Shown piece after piece: positions 24,271-33,613 of a DNA stretch of 64,000 nt (positions within the stretch are counted from its first letter, which is position 1; every line of letters starts with the position of its first letter). Source of the DNA: CCMP332 sp040218795 (lineage in GTDB: Bacteria > Bacteroidota > Bacteroidia > Cytophagales > CCMP332); contig JAVJQT010000010.1 of the NCBI GenBank assembly GCA_040218795.1, positions 434,001-498,000 of the forward strand, given 5' to 3'. The position numbers were made by a program, and so were the translations under genes. The notes beneath the pieces are model-generated. The model saw only the letters and a list, made by a program, of their open reading frames with translations, was not told the origin of the DNA and made no database searches.

Positions 24271-25740
24271 TTAAATGTGTTTCCAGTAGAGACGCAGCCC
24301 ACTGCTAAACACGATTGCCGCCAGCAATAAAGCTATTTTGCCAATTGGAATATTATTTTCTGAATCATTGAAAAATCCCCCCTTTTTAAAATCCGGTTCT
24401 ATCCATCCATTGTCATTACCCGATTTTTTCACTTTGGATGCAAATTCTTCTACATAATCATAGCGGTCTGAAATGTCCCAACCGGTCAGATTGGCCAATT
24501 GATGCAACTCTTTTTCTCTTCTTTTGGCCACACCTTTAACATAGGCTTGTGCTTCATCACATTCGAGATTTCCTTTTACCGCATGCTGCATGATGTAGCG
24601 GCCCTGGAACTGGCTTTTATTAGGGGTTTCCTGAAAAAACAGATCCTGAGGAAAGTTTTGTCTATCATAACGCAAATGTAGACGCGTAAAAAAGACATCC
24701 CCTTCTATATTGGTGCCACCGTTATTTTTTAACCAATGGACCCCAGCTTCTCTTAGGTCATTGTAAACCGGCGGTGGACCGACGCATGGATCGCATTTAA
24801 TTTGATTTCTGAAACTCACATCCCAGGCGTATTCCAAAAATACAGCGCGCTTTCTTTCTTTTTCATAGGCAGTATTGAAAAGGTCGACATAGAATTCACC
24901 AAATTCAGATTGAATAAATTCCGGAATGTTCTTATTGCTCGGTATTTCAACGGTTCGGTAATTGGTCGTTTCAATACGTCCTTTTTTGGAAAATGCATAA
25001 ACTACCAAATCCTGTGCTTCTTCTGCATTGGCCATTCCCAAACGAATAGGCAACATAAATTTATCAGAATGAAAAGCTATTTGAATGGGTCTCAAAGTTG
25101 TAAACCCGGAAGATTTCTGCTTTTCCAAATTCACCTTTACCACAAAAAACTTCATCTCATTTCTAATGTATGGTGCAAGCACTTCTTCAGCTGCAGCAGG
25201 AATTTTGTATTCATTGGCCAGCAACCAGTTTTTTAATCCATCGGATTCTTTGGCGCTTAAAATAACGATATCATATTCGCCGACGGTATAAGTGGCTTCA
25301 ATGGTGACATTGTATTTCTGAGCTGTACTTTTCATTTTTCGTTCTGCCGAACCTGCCGCTCTAGGAGCCATGTCCATCATTGACATTTCTTCTTCATAAA
25401 TCATTTGATAGCAGGGGTTTTGATCATAATATTCTACCAGTCTCGGTCCGGAATAAGCGTCGAGTTTGTCGAAGACCATTTGATCGGCAATTCTTATATT
25501 ATCACGCACAAGAACTTCCGGAACGGGTACAACCATCGCGAAATCCTTCGCACTACCCTGATAATCGTTGGACATGGTAATGACCGTCCTGCTGCCATCG
25601 CGAACAATAATCACCTGAGATGATTTATTGAACAGTTTTGCATCGGCTTTTGCCACATAAAAGCCACAAAAAGATTTGCCTTCATTTGCCCCAAGGAGCA
25701 TTAAAAACAGTAGTAAAAAGCTTAATTTGATCGTTTTCAT
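24271..25740 (-). CDS. DUF2330 domain protein with C-terminal membrane anchor
   Basis: A 489-residue exported protein. A signal peptide (1-22) precedes FCGFYVAKADAKLFNKSSQV, the typical start of DUF2330. The domain runs to about residue 420 and has several cysteines (CGFY, NPC, CDPCVG). A hydrophobic segment near the C-terminus (about 470-486) should anchor it in the inner membrane with the domain in the periplasm. The function of DUF2330 is unknown. The RnfD-like gene lies 25 bases upstream on the same strand, so the two form an operon that might handle electrons at the membrane. Confidence 0.85.
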   Translation of the reverse strand: MKTIKLSFLLLFLMLLGANEGKSFCGFYVAKADAKLFNKSSQVIIVRDGSRTVITMSNDYQGSAKDFAMVVPVPEVLVRDNIRIADQMVFDKLDAYSGPRLVEYYDQNPCYQMIYEEEMSMMDMAPRAAGSAERKMKSTAQKYNVTIEATYTVGEYDIVILSAKESDGLKNWLLANEYKIPAAAEEVLAPYIRNEMKFFVVKVNLEKQKSSGFTTLRPIQIAFHSDKFMLPIRLGMANAEEAQDLVVYAFSKKGRIETTNYRTVEIPSNKNIPEFIQSEFGEFYVDLFNTAYEKERKRAVFLEYAWDVSFRNQIKCDPCVGPPPVYNDLREAGVHWLKNNGGTNIEGDVFFTRLHLRYDRQNFPQDLFFQETPNKSQFQGRYIMQHAVKGNLECDEAQAYVKGVAKRREKELHQLANLTGWDISDRYDYVEEFASKVKKSGNDNGWIEPDFKKGGFFNDSENNIPIGKIALLLAAIVFSSGLRLYWKHI

Positions 25741-25765
25741 AATAATTGATTTTGGTTAAAAATTT

Positions 25766-26629
25766 TTATTTGCTAATCCAGCTAAAGGTTTTGCCTTTAT
25801 AGAATTTGTTTATCAAAATGGATAGTGGGGACATGATAAATAGCGCCCAAATCGGTGCAGAATGGACATAATACCAATTGCTTATGGCAAATGCCAATAC
25901 ACCTATAAGCGATGACCAGATTATTCGCCCCTTTTGACTTTTTGGAGTAGTTACCGGATCGGTAATCATAAAAAATGTAAAGAGAAGAAGTGTGCCACTC
26001 GATAAGTGATGAATGAATACATCGAGCTCCCATCCCAGATAGACCACCAATTTGAGAAAGTACAAACCGCTAAAAGTCCCAAGGAAACTCAATGCTACAT
26101 CAAGCCTTCCGACTTTTAAAAGTAGGGCGCTGGCGCTCAACATTAATACAAAAAGAAAGAGCATTTCACTCCCCCACTGCCCGGGTGAAAACCATGCATC
26201 TCCTGTTATCAAAATGGTGAGAATCATTCCGAAATTTGTGGGATTGAATATGTGTTTGCCTTTATATCGAATCAGGAATTTGCTGGCAATGGAGAGAATA
26301 CCTGCCAGAGCAAAAGTGCTCATATGATTGGCTTTGAACATAAGGCAAATGCTAAGTGCAGATATCAATGCACTTTTTAATGCGCTGTAATCTTTGCTGG
26401 TATAATTTATACCAATGGCCTGTATGAGAAGACATGCCGCTAAGGCAATCAGATAATTGTGAATTTCCAGATTCCAACTCAGCACCACTATCCCGGCTAA
26501 TAAAAAGACCGTTTGAAATGCGATTTGAAAATGTCTTGGATCAAGCCAAAGATTTTGAAAAGCCTTTAAGCTGATATTAATTCCCTGTATATTTAATTCC
26601 TTGTGCATGATCTCATTTTTTGATTTCAT
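25766..26629 (-). CDS. RnfD/NqrB-like membrane protein
   Basis: A 287-residue protein with about eight to ten hydrophobic segments. The motifs NPTNFGM and FFMITDPVTTP match the NQR2/RnfD/RnfE family, which carries FMN and moves electrons and ions in the Rnf and Na+-NQR complexes. No other Rnf or Nqr subunit is adjacent, and I do not see the S/T-G-A-T motif used for covalent FMN attachment in RnfD. It may be a stand-alone, non-flavinylated relative working with the co-transcribed DUF2330 protein. The start at 26629 fits a cytosolic N-terminus of about 35 residues before the first helix. Confidence 0.75.
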   Translation of the reverse strand: MKSKNEIMHKELNIQGINISLKAFQNLWLDPRHFQIAFQTVFLLAGIVVLSWNLEIHNYLIALAACLLIQAIGINYTSKDYSALKSALISALSICLMFKANHMSTFALAGILSIASKFLIRYKGKHIFNPTNFGMILTILITGDAWFSPGQWGSEMLFLFVLMLSASALLLKVGRLDVALSFLGTFSGLYFLKLVVYLGWELDVFIHHLSSGTLLLFTFFMITDPVTTPKSQKGRIIWSSLIGVLAFAISNWYYVHSAPIWALFIMSPLSILINKFYKGKTFSWISK

Positions 26630-26721
26630 GTATAGGATGCATGGGGAGGCACTATTCCATAAAAAAATGTGAAAATATTTTTTCTTCCCGGTTTTCGCTT
26701 ATGATAAATAGCTCAAAATGA

Positions 26722-26749
26722 TTGATTACGGGTATTTTTGCTATTTTTG
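26722..26749 (+). promoter_or_regulatory. Probable promoter of the dut operon
   Basis: TTG (26722-26724), a 17-base spacer and TATTTTTG (26742-26749) match the Bacteroidota promoter. Its position argues that translation starts at the ATG at 26765 and not at the in-frame TTG inside the promoter. Confidence 0.55.
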
Positions 26750-26764
26750 AATTTCATAAAAATT

Positions 26765-27196
26765 ATGAAAATAAAAGTGATAAACAGGTCGGGAAATGAA
26801 CTCCCCTCCTATCAAACTGAACACGCCGCGGGTCTTGATTTAAGAGCAAATCTGGAGACTTCAATAAGCTTGAAACCACTCCAAAGAGCCCTTGTTCCTA
26901 CAGGATTATTTATAGAAATCCCTGCGGGTTGTGAAGGCCAGGTCAGACCAAGAAGCGGCCTTGCAGCAAAACACGGTATAACAGTACTTAATAGCCCGGG
27001 AACCATCGATGCTGATTATCGCGGAGAAGTAAAAGTGATATTGGTCAATTTATCCGAAGACAGTTTTGAAATAAACCATGGAGAAAGAATAGCCCAATTG
27101 GTAATTGCTAAACACGAAACCATTGAATGGATCGAAAGTCATGAATTGGCTGAAAGTTCGAGAAGTTCAGGAGGCTTTGGAAGTACAGGAAAATAA
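26765..27196 (+). CDS. dut: dUTP diphosphatase
   Basis: A trimeric dUTPase of 143 residues from the ATG at 26765. All five motifs are present, including AAGLDLRA, RPRSGLAAKHGI, GTIDADYRGE, ERIAQLV and the C-terminal SSGGFGSTGK that closes over the active site. It hydrolyses dUTP to dUMP, supplying dTMP synthesis and keeping uracil out of DNA. It heads the nine-gene plus-strand run to 35208 and is followed after 13 bases by the nucleotidyltransferase gene. Confidence 0.96.
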   Translation: MKIKVINRSGNELPSYQTEHAAGLDLRANLETSISLKPLQRALVPTGLFIEIPAGCEGQVRPRSGLAAKHGITVLNSPGTIDADYRGEVKVILVNLSEDSFEINHGERIAQLVIAKHETIEWIESHELAESSRSSGGFGSTGK

Positions 27197-27209
27197 AATC
27201 TAAAAGAAA

Positions 27210-28217
27210 ATGAGAATAATTATCCCGATGGCAGGAATGGGCAAAAGAATGCGCCCCCATTCATTATTTATACCAAAACCACTCATCCCGGTAGCCGGAA
27301 AACCCATAGTGCAACACCTGGTCAAAGACATAGTGAAAATATGCAAGGAAGATGTGGAAGAGATTGCTTTTGTAATCGGTCATTTCGGTGAAGCCGTGGA
27401 AAAACAGCTCATTGGAATTGCAGAATCCGTTGGTGCCAAAGGTTCTATTTTTTATCAGGAAGAAGCCCTGGGTACCGCACATGCTATACTCTGTGCCAAA
27501 GAAGCACTTAAAGGACATGTTGTTGTCGCATTTGCCGATACACTTTTTAAAGCTGATTTTACCCTGGATACCAATCAGGACGGAATAATATGGGTACAGA
27601 AAGTGGAAGATCCAAGGCCTTTTGGTGTAGTTAAAATAAATGATGAAGGCTATATCACAGATTTTGTCGAGAAACCCGAAACCTTTGTTTCAGATCTTGC
27701 AATTATTGGCATCTATTATTTTAAGGATGGCGAAAATCTGCGTGATGAACTTCAATATCTGATTGACAACAATATTCTTGATAAAGGAGAATTTCAAATC
27801 ACAAATGCCCTTGAAAATATGAAAGAGAAGGGCGTAAAAATTAAACCGGGCGAAGTCACTGAATGGCTGGATTGCGGAAATTATCAGGTGACTATCAATA
27901 CAAATCAGCGCTATTTAACCTATTTAGAGGAAAGAGGGGAAAAACTTCAATCGGATAAAGCAAAAGTTAAAAATTCAGTCATCATTCCTCCGGTTTTAAT
28001 TGACGATGATGCGGAAATAGAGAACTCTGTGGTAGGTCCTTATGTTTCAATCGGTAAAGGAACTAAAATCAAGAATTCAAGGCTTAGCAATACAATAATT
28101 CAAAAGGATTCGAGTATAGTAGATGGGCATATTGCCGATTCCATGATTGGAAACAATGTGGAATTCAAAGGCGATAGCCGTTCCCTTAGTCTGGGTGATT
28201 TTACCAGATTGGAATAA
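27210..28217 (+). CDS. Sugar-phosphate nucleotidyltransferase with C-terminal beta-helix
   Basis: A 335-residue enzyme. The N-terminal Rossmann-like domain has the G-x-G-x-R/K-M nucleotide motif (MAGMGKRMRPHS) and KPLIPVAGKP. The substrate region contains VEKPE and TEWLDCGNY. Residues 240-320 form hexapeptide-like repeats (IENSVVGPYVSIG, IKNSRLSN) that build a left-handed beta-helix. It would make an NDP-sugar for surface polysaccharides; it is RmlA/GlmU-like, but the exact sugar and nucleotide cannot be told from sequence. The flippase upstream and envelope genes downstream support a surface-glycan role. Confidence 0.88.
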   Translation: MRIIIPMAGMGKRMRPHSLFIPKPLIPVAGKPIVQHLVKDIVKICKEDVEEIAFVIGHFGEAVEKQLIGIAESVGAKGSIFYQEEALGTAHAILCAKEALKGHVVVAFADTLFKADFTLDTNQDGIIWVQKVEDPRPFGVVKINDEGYITDFVEKPETFVSDLAIIGIYYFKDGENLRDELQYLIDNNILDKGEFQITNALENMKEKGVKIKPGEVTEWLDCGNYQVTINTNQRYLTYLEERGEKLQSDKAKVKNSVIIPPVLIDDDAEIENSVVGPYVSIGKGTKIKNSRLSNTIIQKDSSIVDGHIADSMIGNNVEFKGDSRSLSLGDFTRLE

Positions 28218-28230
28218 TGTTTAACCAATA

Positions 28231-29982
28231 ATGCAGAGAAACAATTTTTCGTATTTTTTTATTTGTTTCTTTTGTCTGATTTTGATTTTTGCTAATGGTG
28301 CAGAAGCACAAAAACGCAGAAAGAAAAAGGATAAAATAGACAAGATTGACAAAGATTTCAGCGAGGGGGACCTCGATGCCGAAGCGGAATTCTATTTTGT
28401 AGAAGCCATGCGGCATTTAATGCTTGAAGACTTTGACAAGGCTCAGAAATACTTTGAAAAAGTTCTTGAAATAAAACCTGATCTGCCCGCGGCCAATTAT
28501 AAGATCGCAGATTTGTATTTGATGCAAGGTAAGCCAAGGGATGCCCTTCCCTATGCTAAAAAAGCACTGGAATTCGACAATCAGAATAAAGCCTATTATT
28601 TGCTCCTTGCTCGTATTTATGAATTCGAACAAGATTTTCAGAAAGCAGCCAATACCCTCAAGGAATTACTTGAGAAAGTAGAGGGTGCCGAAGAGCATTA
28701 TTTTGATCTTGCCCTGATCCAGACCTATCTGGAAGATTATTCGGGTGCTCTTGAGACCTATGGCAAAATTCAGGAAGTATTTGGCGCATCAGCAGAGGTG
28801 ATTCAACAAAAACAAAGATTGTTGTTAAAATTAAATCGCTTGGATGAAGCCATTGCTGAAGGTGAAGAATTGATTGAAGTATTTCCCAATGAAAGGGAAT
28901 ACGCCTACGATTTGGTTAAACTTTTACTTTCCAATGATAAAAAGAAAGAGGCACTGAAAAGGTTGAATTCCATTCTGAAGGAAGATCCCGATAACCCAGA
29001 GGCACTGATTCTGATGTCAGATGTTTACCGCTCAGAAGAAAAGCTCGATTCGGCAAATTTAATGTTGAACAAGGCCTTCTATAATCAAAGTCTTGATTCG
29101 GAAAGCAAAATGGCTATTATTTCTAACCTTATGCGTTTTTCTTATTCTGAAGAAGAAAAAAACAGTCTTTTGAGATTAACAGAAATTCTTACCGAATCCC
29201 ATCCAGAAGATGGCAGGGTACAAGCATTTCGAGCGGATGTTTTGTTGAATTATCATGAAAAAGAACTCGCCCTTGAAGCGTATAAAAAGGCAATAAAATT
29301 AGATGATTCCGAATTACTTATTTGGACCAATATTGTCTTACTGCATTTTGAAATGGAAGAATTCGATTCAGTTACAAATTATGCCTCAAAAGCATTGGAA
29401 TTATTTCCAAACCAGGGCAGGTTGTGGTTTATGGATGGCTTGGGTTATTATTCTAAAAATGACTTTAAATCTGCCAGAAATAGTCTGGAAATGGCTGAGA
29501 AATACATTTTGGACAAAACAGCAATGCGCAGCGATATACTTTCTACACTTGGGGATACCTATAACAGTCTGGAAATGTTTGAAAAATCAGATGCTGTTTA
29601 CGAAGAAGCATTGAGCATCAATCCCAATAATGAACATGTGCTCAATAATTACAGCTACTATTTATCACTTCGCGAGGAAGATCTCGATAAGGCCGAGGAA
29701 ATGTGCGAAAAACTAATGCAAATGTCTCCGGATAATAGCACTTATCTCGATACTTATGCCTGGGTCTTATACAAATTGAAAAAATACGATGAGGCCTTAA
29801 AATACATTGAAAAAGCCGTAAATGATTCAGAATCGGGTGTAGTGCATGAACATTATGGCGATATTCTCTTTCAACTCGGAAGAAAAGATGAAGCTTTGGA
29901 AGCGTGGAAAAAAGCCACTGAATATGAAGATGCTTCTGAAGAAATCGACAGAAAGATCCGGGATCAGAAATTATATGAATAG
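28231..29982 (+). CDS. Exported tetratricopeptide-repeat protein
   Basis: A 583-residue protein with a signal peptide (about 1-25, ending GAEAQ), a very basic stretch (KRRKKKDK) and then TPR units nearly throughout (about 45-575). Typical units contain LEIKPDLPAANYKIADLYL and NPNNEHVLNNYSYYL. TPR arrays of this size act as protein-binding scaffolds. It sits between the nucleotidyltransferase and the DUF4292 lipoprotein, overlapping the latter, so an envelope assembly function is likely, but partners are unknown. Confidence 0.88.
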   Translation: MQRNNFSYFFICFFCLILIFANGAEAQKRRKKKDKIDKIDKDFSEGDLDAEAEFYFVEAMRHLMLEDFDKAQKYFEKVLEIKPDLPAANYKIADLYLMQGKPRDALPYAKKALEFDNQNKAYYLLLARIYEFEQDFQKAANTLKELLEKVEGAEEHYFDLALIQTYLEDYSGALETYGKIQEVFGASAEVIQQKQRLLLKLNRLDEAIAEGEELIEVFPNEREYAYDLVKLLLSNDKKKEALKRLNSILKEDPDNPEALILMSDVYRSEEKLDSANLMLNKAFYNQSLDSESKMAIISNLMRFSYSEEEKNSLLRLTEILTESHPEDGRVQAFRADVLLNYHEKELALEAYKKAIKLDDSELLIWTNIVLLHFEMEEFDSVTNYASKALELFPNQGRLWFMDGLGYYSKNDFKSARNSLEMAEKYILDKTAMRSDILSTLGDTYNSLEMFEKSDAVYEEALSINPNNEHVLNNYSYYLSLREEDLDKAEEMCEKLMQMSPDNSTYLDTYAWVLYKLKKYDEALKYIEKAVNDSESGVVHEHYGDILFQLGRKDEALEAWKKATEYEDASEEIDRKIRDQKLYE

Positions 29983-30718
29983 GATTCACTTAATCATTTT
30001 TTTAAGTCTCGCCAGCTTCTTATTTGCCTGTAAGAAAGAAGCCCTTATTTTCGAAAACTTTGAATACGCTCCTAAAAAAATGGATTTCGAATATTTAAAA
30101 ATCAAATCCAAAATGGAGTATTCCGATGAAAGACAAAATAATAAAGCCACTTTGCACATTCGGGTTCAAAAGGATTCTGTTATTTGGATTTCTGTTCAGC
30201 ATACGATAGAAGCCTTCAGAATTCTAATTCTTCAGGACAGCGTTCATATGATCGATCGCCTAAAGAAATCCTATTCGGGCATGTCTTATGAAGATCTTAA
30301 AAAGAAAATGGGCTTTGAGCTGAATTATAAATTCTTTGAAAGTCTTATTACCGCGAATGTGCCTGATGTAATTTTAGAAGAAGGTAAAAAGCTGGAAAAA
30401 GATAACATGACCTATTTAATTCGAAAAGAAGGCTTTTATCAGTTTGAATATTTTGTTTCAAGCTCCATGAGACATATAGAAATGATCAGGGTGACCGAAA
30501 TTCCATCGAACAACGCGCTCGAGATTGATTATAAGAATTATATAAAAGATGGCGATAATATCTACCCCAATGAAATTATTGCCAAAATGACTTACCTTTC
30601 CAACCAGAAACGTTCAAAGTCTGATATTTCAATTGATCACAACAGTTTTGAAATACTTTCTGGAGAGGAGGACCTCAGCTTTCCTTTCAGCATTCCGGAT
30701 AGATATGTCAGGAACTAA
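29975..30718 (+). CDS. DUF4292 lipoprotein
   Basis: From the ATG at 29975 the protein has 247 residues and a lipoprotein signal (MNRIHLIIFLSLASFLFACK, Cys19). A longer open frame begins at 29846 but would hide the signal. The body is rich in beta-strands with a YSGMSYEDL segment and resembles a LolA/LolB-like or LppX-like half-barrel, which is how I understand DUF4292. The start overlaps the TPR stop by 8 bases and the end overlaps the EnvC-like gene by 14 bases, so the three are translated together. A lipid or lipoprotein-carrier role is only an inference. Confidence 0.82.
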   Translation: MNRIHLIIFLSLASFLFACKKEALIFENFEYAPKKMDFEYLKIKSKMEYSDERQNNKATLHIRVQKDSVIWISVQHTIEAFRILILQDSVHMIDRLKKSYSGMSYEDLKKKMGFELNYKFFESLITANVPDVILEEGKKLEKDNMTYLIRKEGFYQFEYFVSSSMRHIEMIRVTEIPSNNALEIDYKNYIKDGDNIYPNEIIAKMTYLSNQKRSKSDISIDHNSFEILSGEEDLSFPFSIPDRYVRN

Positions 30719-31895
30719 GCTTTTTACCCTCTTATTTTTACTCCTTTTTGTTTTTAACGCATTTGCTCAATCGAGATCAAGCCTTGAAAAACAAAAAAGT
30801 GCCAACCAGAGAAGAATTGCAGAAGCAAGCAAAATTTTAAAACAAACCCAAAACAAAAAAAAGGCTACTCTGGGTCAGTTTAGGGCACTCATTAATCAAA
30901 TCAATCAAAGACAAGCCTTAATAAATACGATTCAGCAGGAATTGGATTACCTGAATGAAGAAATTGCTGAAAATGAAAAAATAATAAACGCTCTTGAAGA
31001 GGATTTGAAGTCTTTGAAAAAAGAATATGCAGCCATGCTCTACAATGCTCAAAAAAATAAGGGAGCCTTACAAAAAATAATGTTTCTATTCTCCTCGGGA
31101 GATTTCAATGAATTTCGAAGACGATTGCAATATCTCGAGCAATACGCCGAAGCGAGAAAGGCACAGGCCAGGGAAATTGAAAAAGTAAAGGAATACCTCG
31201 ATGAACAAAATCGAATTCTCATCCAAACAAAAAATCAAAAGGAGGAACTTCTCAATTTAGAAAAAGAAGAATCAGAAAAACTGGAAAAATCCCGAAGGGA
31301 ACAGCAAAAACTATTAGCTGACCTTGGTAAAAAAGAAAAACAATTGCGTTCTGAATTAAAGAAAAGGAAAGATGATGCTAAACGATTGGAAACGCTCATA
31401 AAAAAACTTGTAGAGAAAGAGGTTAAAAAAAGCGCGAGCAAATCAGGTAGAATGGCATTGACGCCAGAAGCGGCACAATTGGCAGCCACTTTTGAGAAAA
31501 ACAGAAGACAATTGCCCTGGCCGGTTCGCACAGGATTCATTTCAGAAAAATTCGGTGAAAATAATCACCCCGTCTTACGTGGAGTAAAAGTTAAAAATGA
31601 TGGAATTGATATTCAATCCAGCAAAGGAGAAACTGTCAGAGCTGTTTTTGAAGGGACAGTTTTAACCGTAGCTATTATTCCAGGAAATAATACTGCCGTT
31701 ATGATCAAGCACGGTAATTATATCACGGTTTACGCAGGTATAAAAAATGTCAAAGTAAAAAAAGGGGACAAAATCAGTACAAAAGATGTTATTGGTGAAG
31801 TAGCTACAGATCAGGATGGCACCAGCAAGATGCAATTCCAGATTTGGAGAGATTTTGAAAAACTAAATCCGGAAGATTGGCTGTTTAGAAAATAG
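30705..31895 (+). CDS. EnvC-like murein hydrolase activator (degenerate M23/LytM domain)
   Basis: A 396-residue exported protein from the ATG at 30705. It has a signal peptide (1-21), a long coiled coil (about 24-240) and a LytM/M23 domain (about 270-395). Positions expected to hold the zinc and catalytic histidines read N298 (in KNDGID), G345 (YAGI), K375 and Q377 (KMQFQI); only D302 remains. E. coli EnvC has the same coiled-coil plus inactive LytM architecture and activates cell-division amidases. The same role is likely here. The start overlaps the DUF4292 gene. Confidence 0.87.
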   Translation: MSGTKLFTLLFLLLFVFNAFAQSRSSLEKQKSANQRRIAEASKILKQTQNKKKATLGQFRALINQINQRQALINTIQQELDYLNEEIAENEKIINALEEDLKSLKKEYAAMLYNAQKNKGALQKIMFLFSSGDFNEFRRRLQYLEQYAEARKAQAREIEKVKEYLDEQNRILIQTKNQKEELLNLEKEESEKLEKSRREQQKLLADLGKKEKQLRSELKKRKDDAKRLETLIKKLVEKEVKKSASKSGRMALTPEAAQLAATFEKNRRQLPWPVRTGFISEKFGENNHPVLRGVKVKNDGIDIQSSKGETVRAVFEGTVLTVAIIPGNNTAVMIKHGNYITVYAGIKNVKVKKGDKISTKDVIGEVATDQDGTSKMQFQIWRDFEKLNPEDWLFRK

Positions 31896-31932
31896 CTTTT
31901 GGAAATGGATTTAATATCCGTATAACATTTCG

Positions 31933-31940
31933 TAACTTTG
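31933..31940 (+). promoter_or_regulatory. Possible -7 element before tatA
   Basis: TAACTTTG lies 17 bases before the tatA ATG and matches TAnnTTTG. I see no well-placed -33 TTG, so this may be a weak internal promoter of the operon. Confidence 0.35.
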
Positions 31941-31957
31941 ACTATTATTTAGAAATC

Positions 31958-32167
31958 ATGACTACTTTAATAAATATACTTTTGTTTAGCATAGGAGGAC
32001 CGGAAATAATTCTGATCCTTTTTGTCATCCTTTTACTTTTTGGTGCTAAAAAAATACCCGAACTCGCCAGAGGAATGGGAAAAGGCATTCGGGAATTTAA
32101 AGATGCCACGAAAGAAATCAAGGACGAAATTGATGACGCAGGCAAAGAAGCCAGCAAAGACAAATAA
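31958..32167 (+). CDS. tatA: Twin-arginine translocase subunit TatA/TatE
   Basis: A 69-residue TatA. A short membrane helix (about 14-29) with the conserved GGPEIILILFVILLLFG is followed by the hinge KKIPELARGMG and an amphipathic, charged helix ending in KEASKDK. TatA oligomers form the pore for folded proteins with twin-arginine signals. No tatC is in the window. The gatA start lies three bases after its stop and in the same frame. Confidence 0.93.
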   Translation: MTTLINILLFSIGGPEIILILFVILLLFGAKKIPELARGMGKGIREFKDATKEIKDEIDDAGKEASKDK

Positions 32168-32170
32168 TCA

Positions 32171-33613
32171 TTGGAAAATTTCCGGAATTTCAGAGCTGTT
32201 GGAGATGCTTTAAAAACCGGCAGACTGACGTGCAAAGCGCTTGTAGAATATCATCTTGAGCAAATAAGAAAATATTCTGAGCTTAACGCTTTCCTTGAAG
32301 TCTACGAAGATGAAGCAATCAAAAGGGCCGAAGAGATAGATGCCAAATTGGATACAGGTAAGGCGGGTCCGCTTGCCGGTCTGGTTGTGGGATTGAAAGA
32401 TGTAATCTGTTTAAAAGATCATGGCCTTCAGGCTTCCAGTAAAATTCTCGATGGTTTTAAATCTCAGTTTACGAGTCCTGCCGTTCAAAAACTAATCAAT
32501 GCCGATGCCATAATAATTGGAAGACAAAACTGCGATGAATTTGCAATGGGCTCTTCCAATGAAAACTCAGCCTTTGGTGAAGTTAAAAATGGTATTGATC
32601 CGGAAAGAGTGCCGGGAGGATCTTCGGGGGGATCTGCCGTTGCGGTTCAAATGAATATGTGCCAGGTTTCACTGGGAAGTGATACCGGTGGTTCTGTACG
32701 TCAACCGGCTGCATTTTGTGGTGTTGTTGGTTTGAAACCTACTTATTCAAGAATTTCAAGATATGGCCTAATAGCCTACGCCTCCTCTTTTGATACCATA
32801 GGAGTAATTTCTAAATCAGTTGAGGATTCTGCCTTGGTCCTTGAATACCTGGCAGGAGCAGATGGAATGGACAGTACGGTCTCTCAAAAAGCGGTGCCGG
32901 CTTATTCAAATAATTTAAAAGTAGAAGGAAAGAAAAAAATAGGATTACTGAGAAAGGCCCTAGATTCCGAAGGTGTTCAACCCGAAGTCAAAGAAAAAAC
33001 GCTTGAGGTGTGTGAAGCACTTAAAAATGCAGGTCACGAAATTGTCAATATAGAATCCCCATTCATGGATTATGCATTGCCTACTTATTATATTTTAACT
33101 ACAGCCGAAGCGAGCACAAACCTATCCCGATTTGACGGTGTCAAATATGGCTATCGAAGTGAAAATGCCGATACGCTTGAAGAAATGTATAAAAACACGC
33201 GTACAGAAGGTTTTGGCGAAGAAGTGAAAAGAAGAATCATGCTCGGAACCTTTGTTTTGAGTGCAAAATACCACGATGCCTATTTTACCAAAGCGCAGAA
33301 GGTACGTAGAAAAATAAGAGATTTTCTCTATCAACAATTAGAAGAAGTGGATTTCGTTTTAAATCCGACAACACCCGAAACTGCTTTTAAGATAGGGGAG
33401 AAAACGGATGATGTATTGAGCTTGTATTTAGCTGACTTATTTACCGTGCAAGCTTCTGTTGCAGGTTTACCGGCTATTTCCATTCCCTATGGTGAAGACA
33501 AAAAAGGCTTGCCCATTGGAATTCAAATTATGGGAAAAGCATTTGATGAAACCAATTTACTCGCTTTTTCGAATTATATTGAGAATGAAATCAATGAAAA
33601 AGTACTTCCTTAA
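32171..33613 (+). CDS. gatA: Asp-tRNA(Asn)/Glu-tRNA(Gln) amidotransferase subunit A
   Basis: A 480-residue amidase-signature protein. The Ser-cisSer-Lys triad lies in VVGLKDVI (Lys), PGGSSGGSA (cis-Ser) and SDTGGSVRQPA (nucleophile). With GatB and GatC it converts misacylated tRNAs to Gln-tRNA or Asn-tRNA by generating ammonia from glutamine. The start appears to be TTG (32171), since the in-frame tatA stop lies immediately upstream and no ATG precedes the conserved N-terminal helix. The transglycosylase gene overlaps its 3' end by 20 bases. Confidence 0.95.
   Translation: MENFRNFRAVGDALKTGRLTCKALVEYHLEQIRKYSELNAFLEVYEDEAIKRAEEIDAKLDTGKAGPLAGLVVGLKDVICLKDHGLQASSKILDGFKSQFTSPAVQKLINADAIIIGRQNCDEFAMGSSNENSAFGEVKNGIDPERVPGGSSGGSAVAVQMNMCQVSLGSDTGGSVRQPAAFCGVVGLKPTYSRISRYGLIAYASSFDTIGVISKSVEDSALVLEYLAGADGMDSTVSQKAVPAYSNNLKVEGKKKIGLLRKALDSEGVQPEVKEKTLEVCEALKNAGHEIVNIESPFMDYALPTYYILTTAEASTNLSRFDGVKYGYRSENADTLEEMYKNTRTEGFGEEVKRRIMLGTFVLSAKYHDAYFTKAQKVRRKIRDFLYQQLEEVDFVLNPTTPETAFKIGEKTDDVLSLYLADLFTVQASVAGLPAISIPYGEDKKGLPIGIQIMGKAFDETNLLAFSNYIENEINEKVLP

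Noticed and set aside
29846..29974. N-terminal extension of the DUF4292 protein
   Set aside because: It lies fully inside the TPR gene and would hide the lipoprotein signal that begins at 29975.
33459..33593. N-terminal extension of the transglycosylase
   Set aside because: It overlaps the end of gatA in another frame and puts 45 residues before a good signal peptide.
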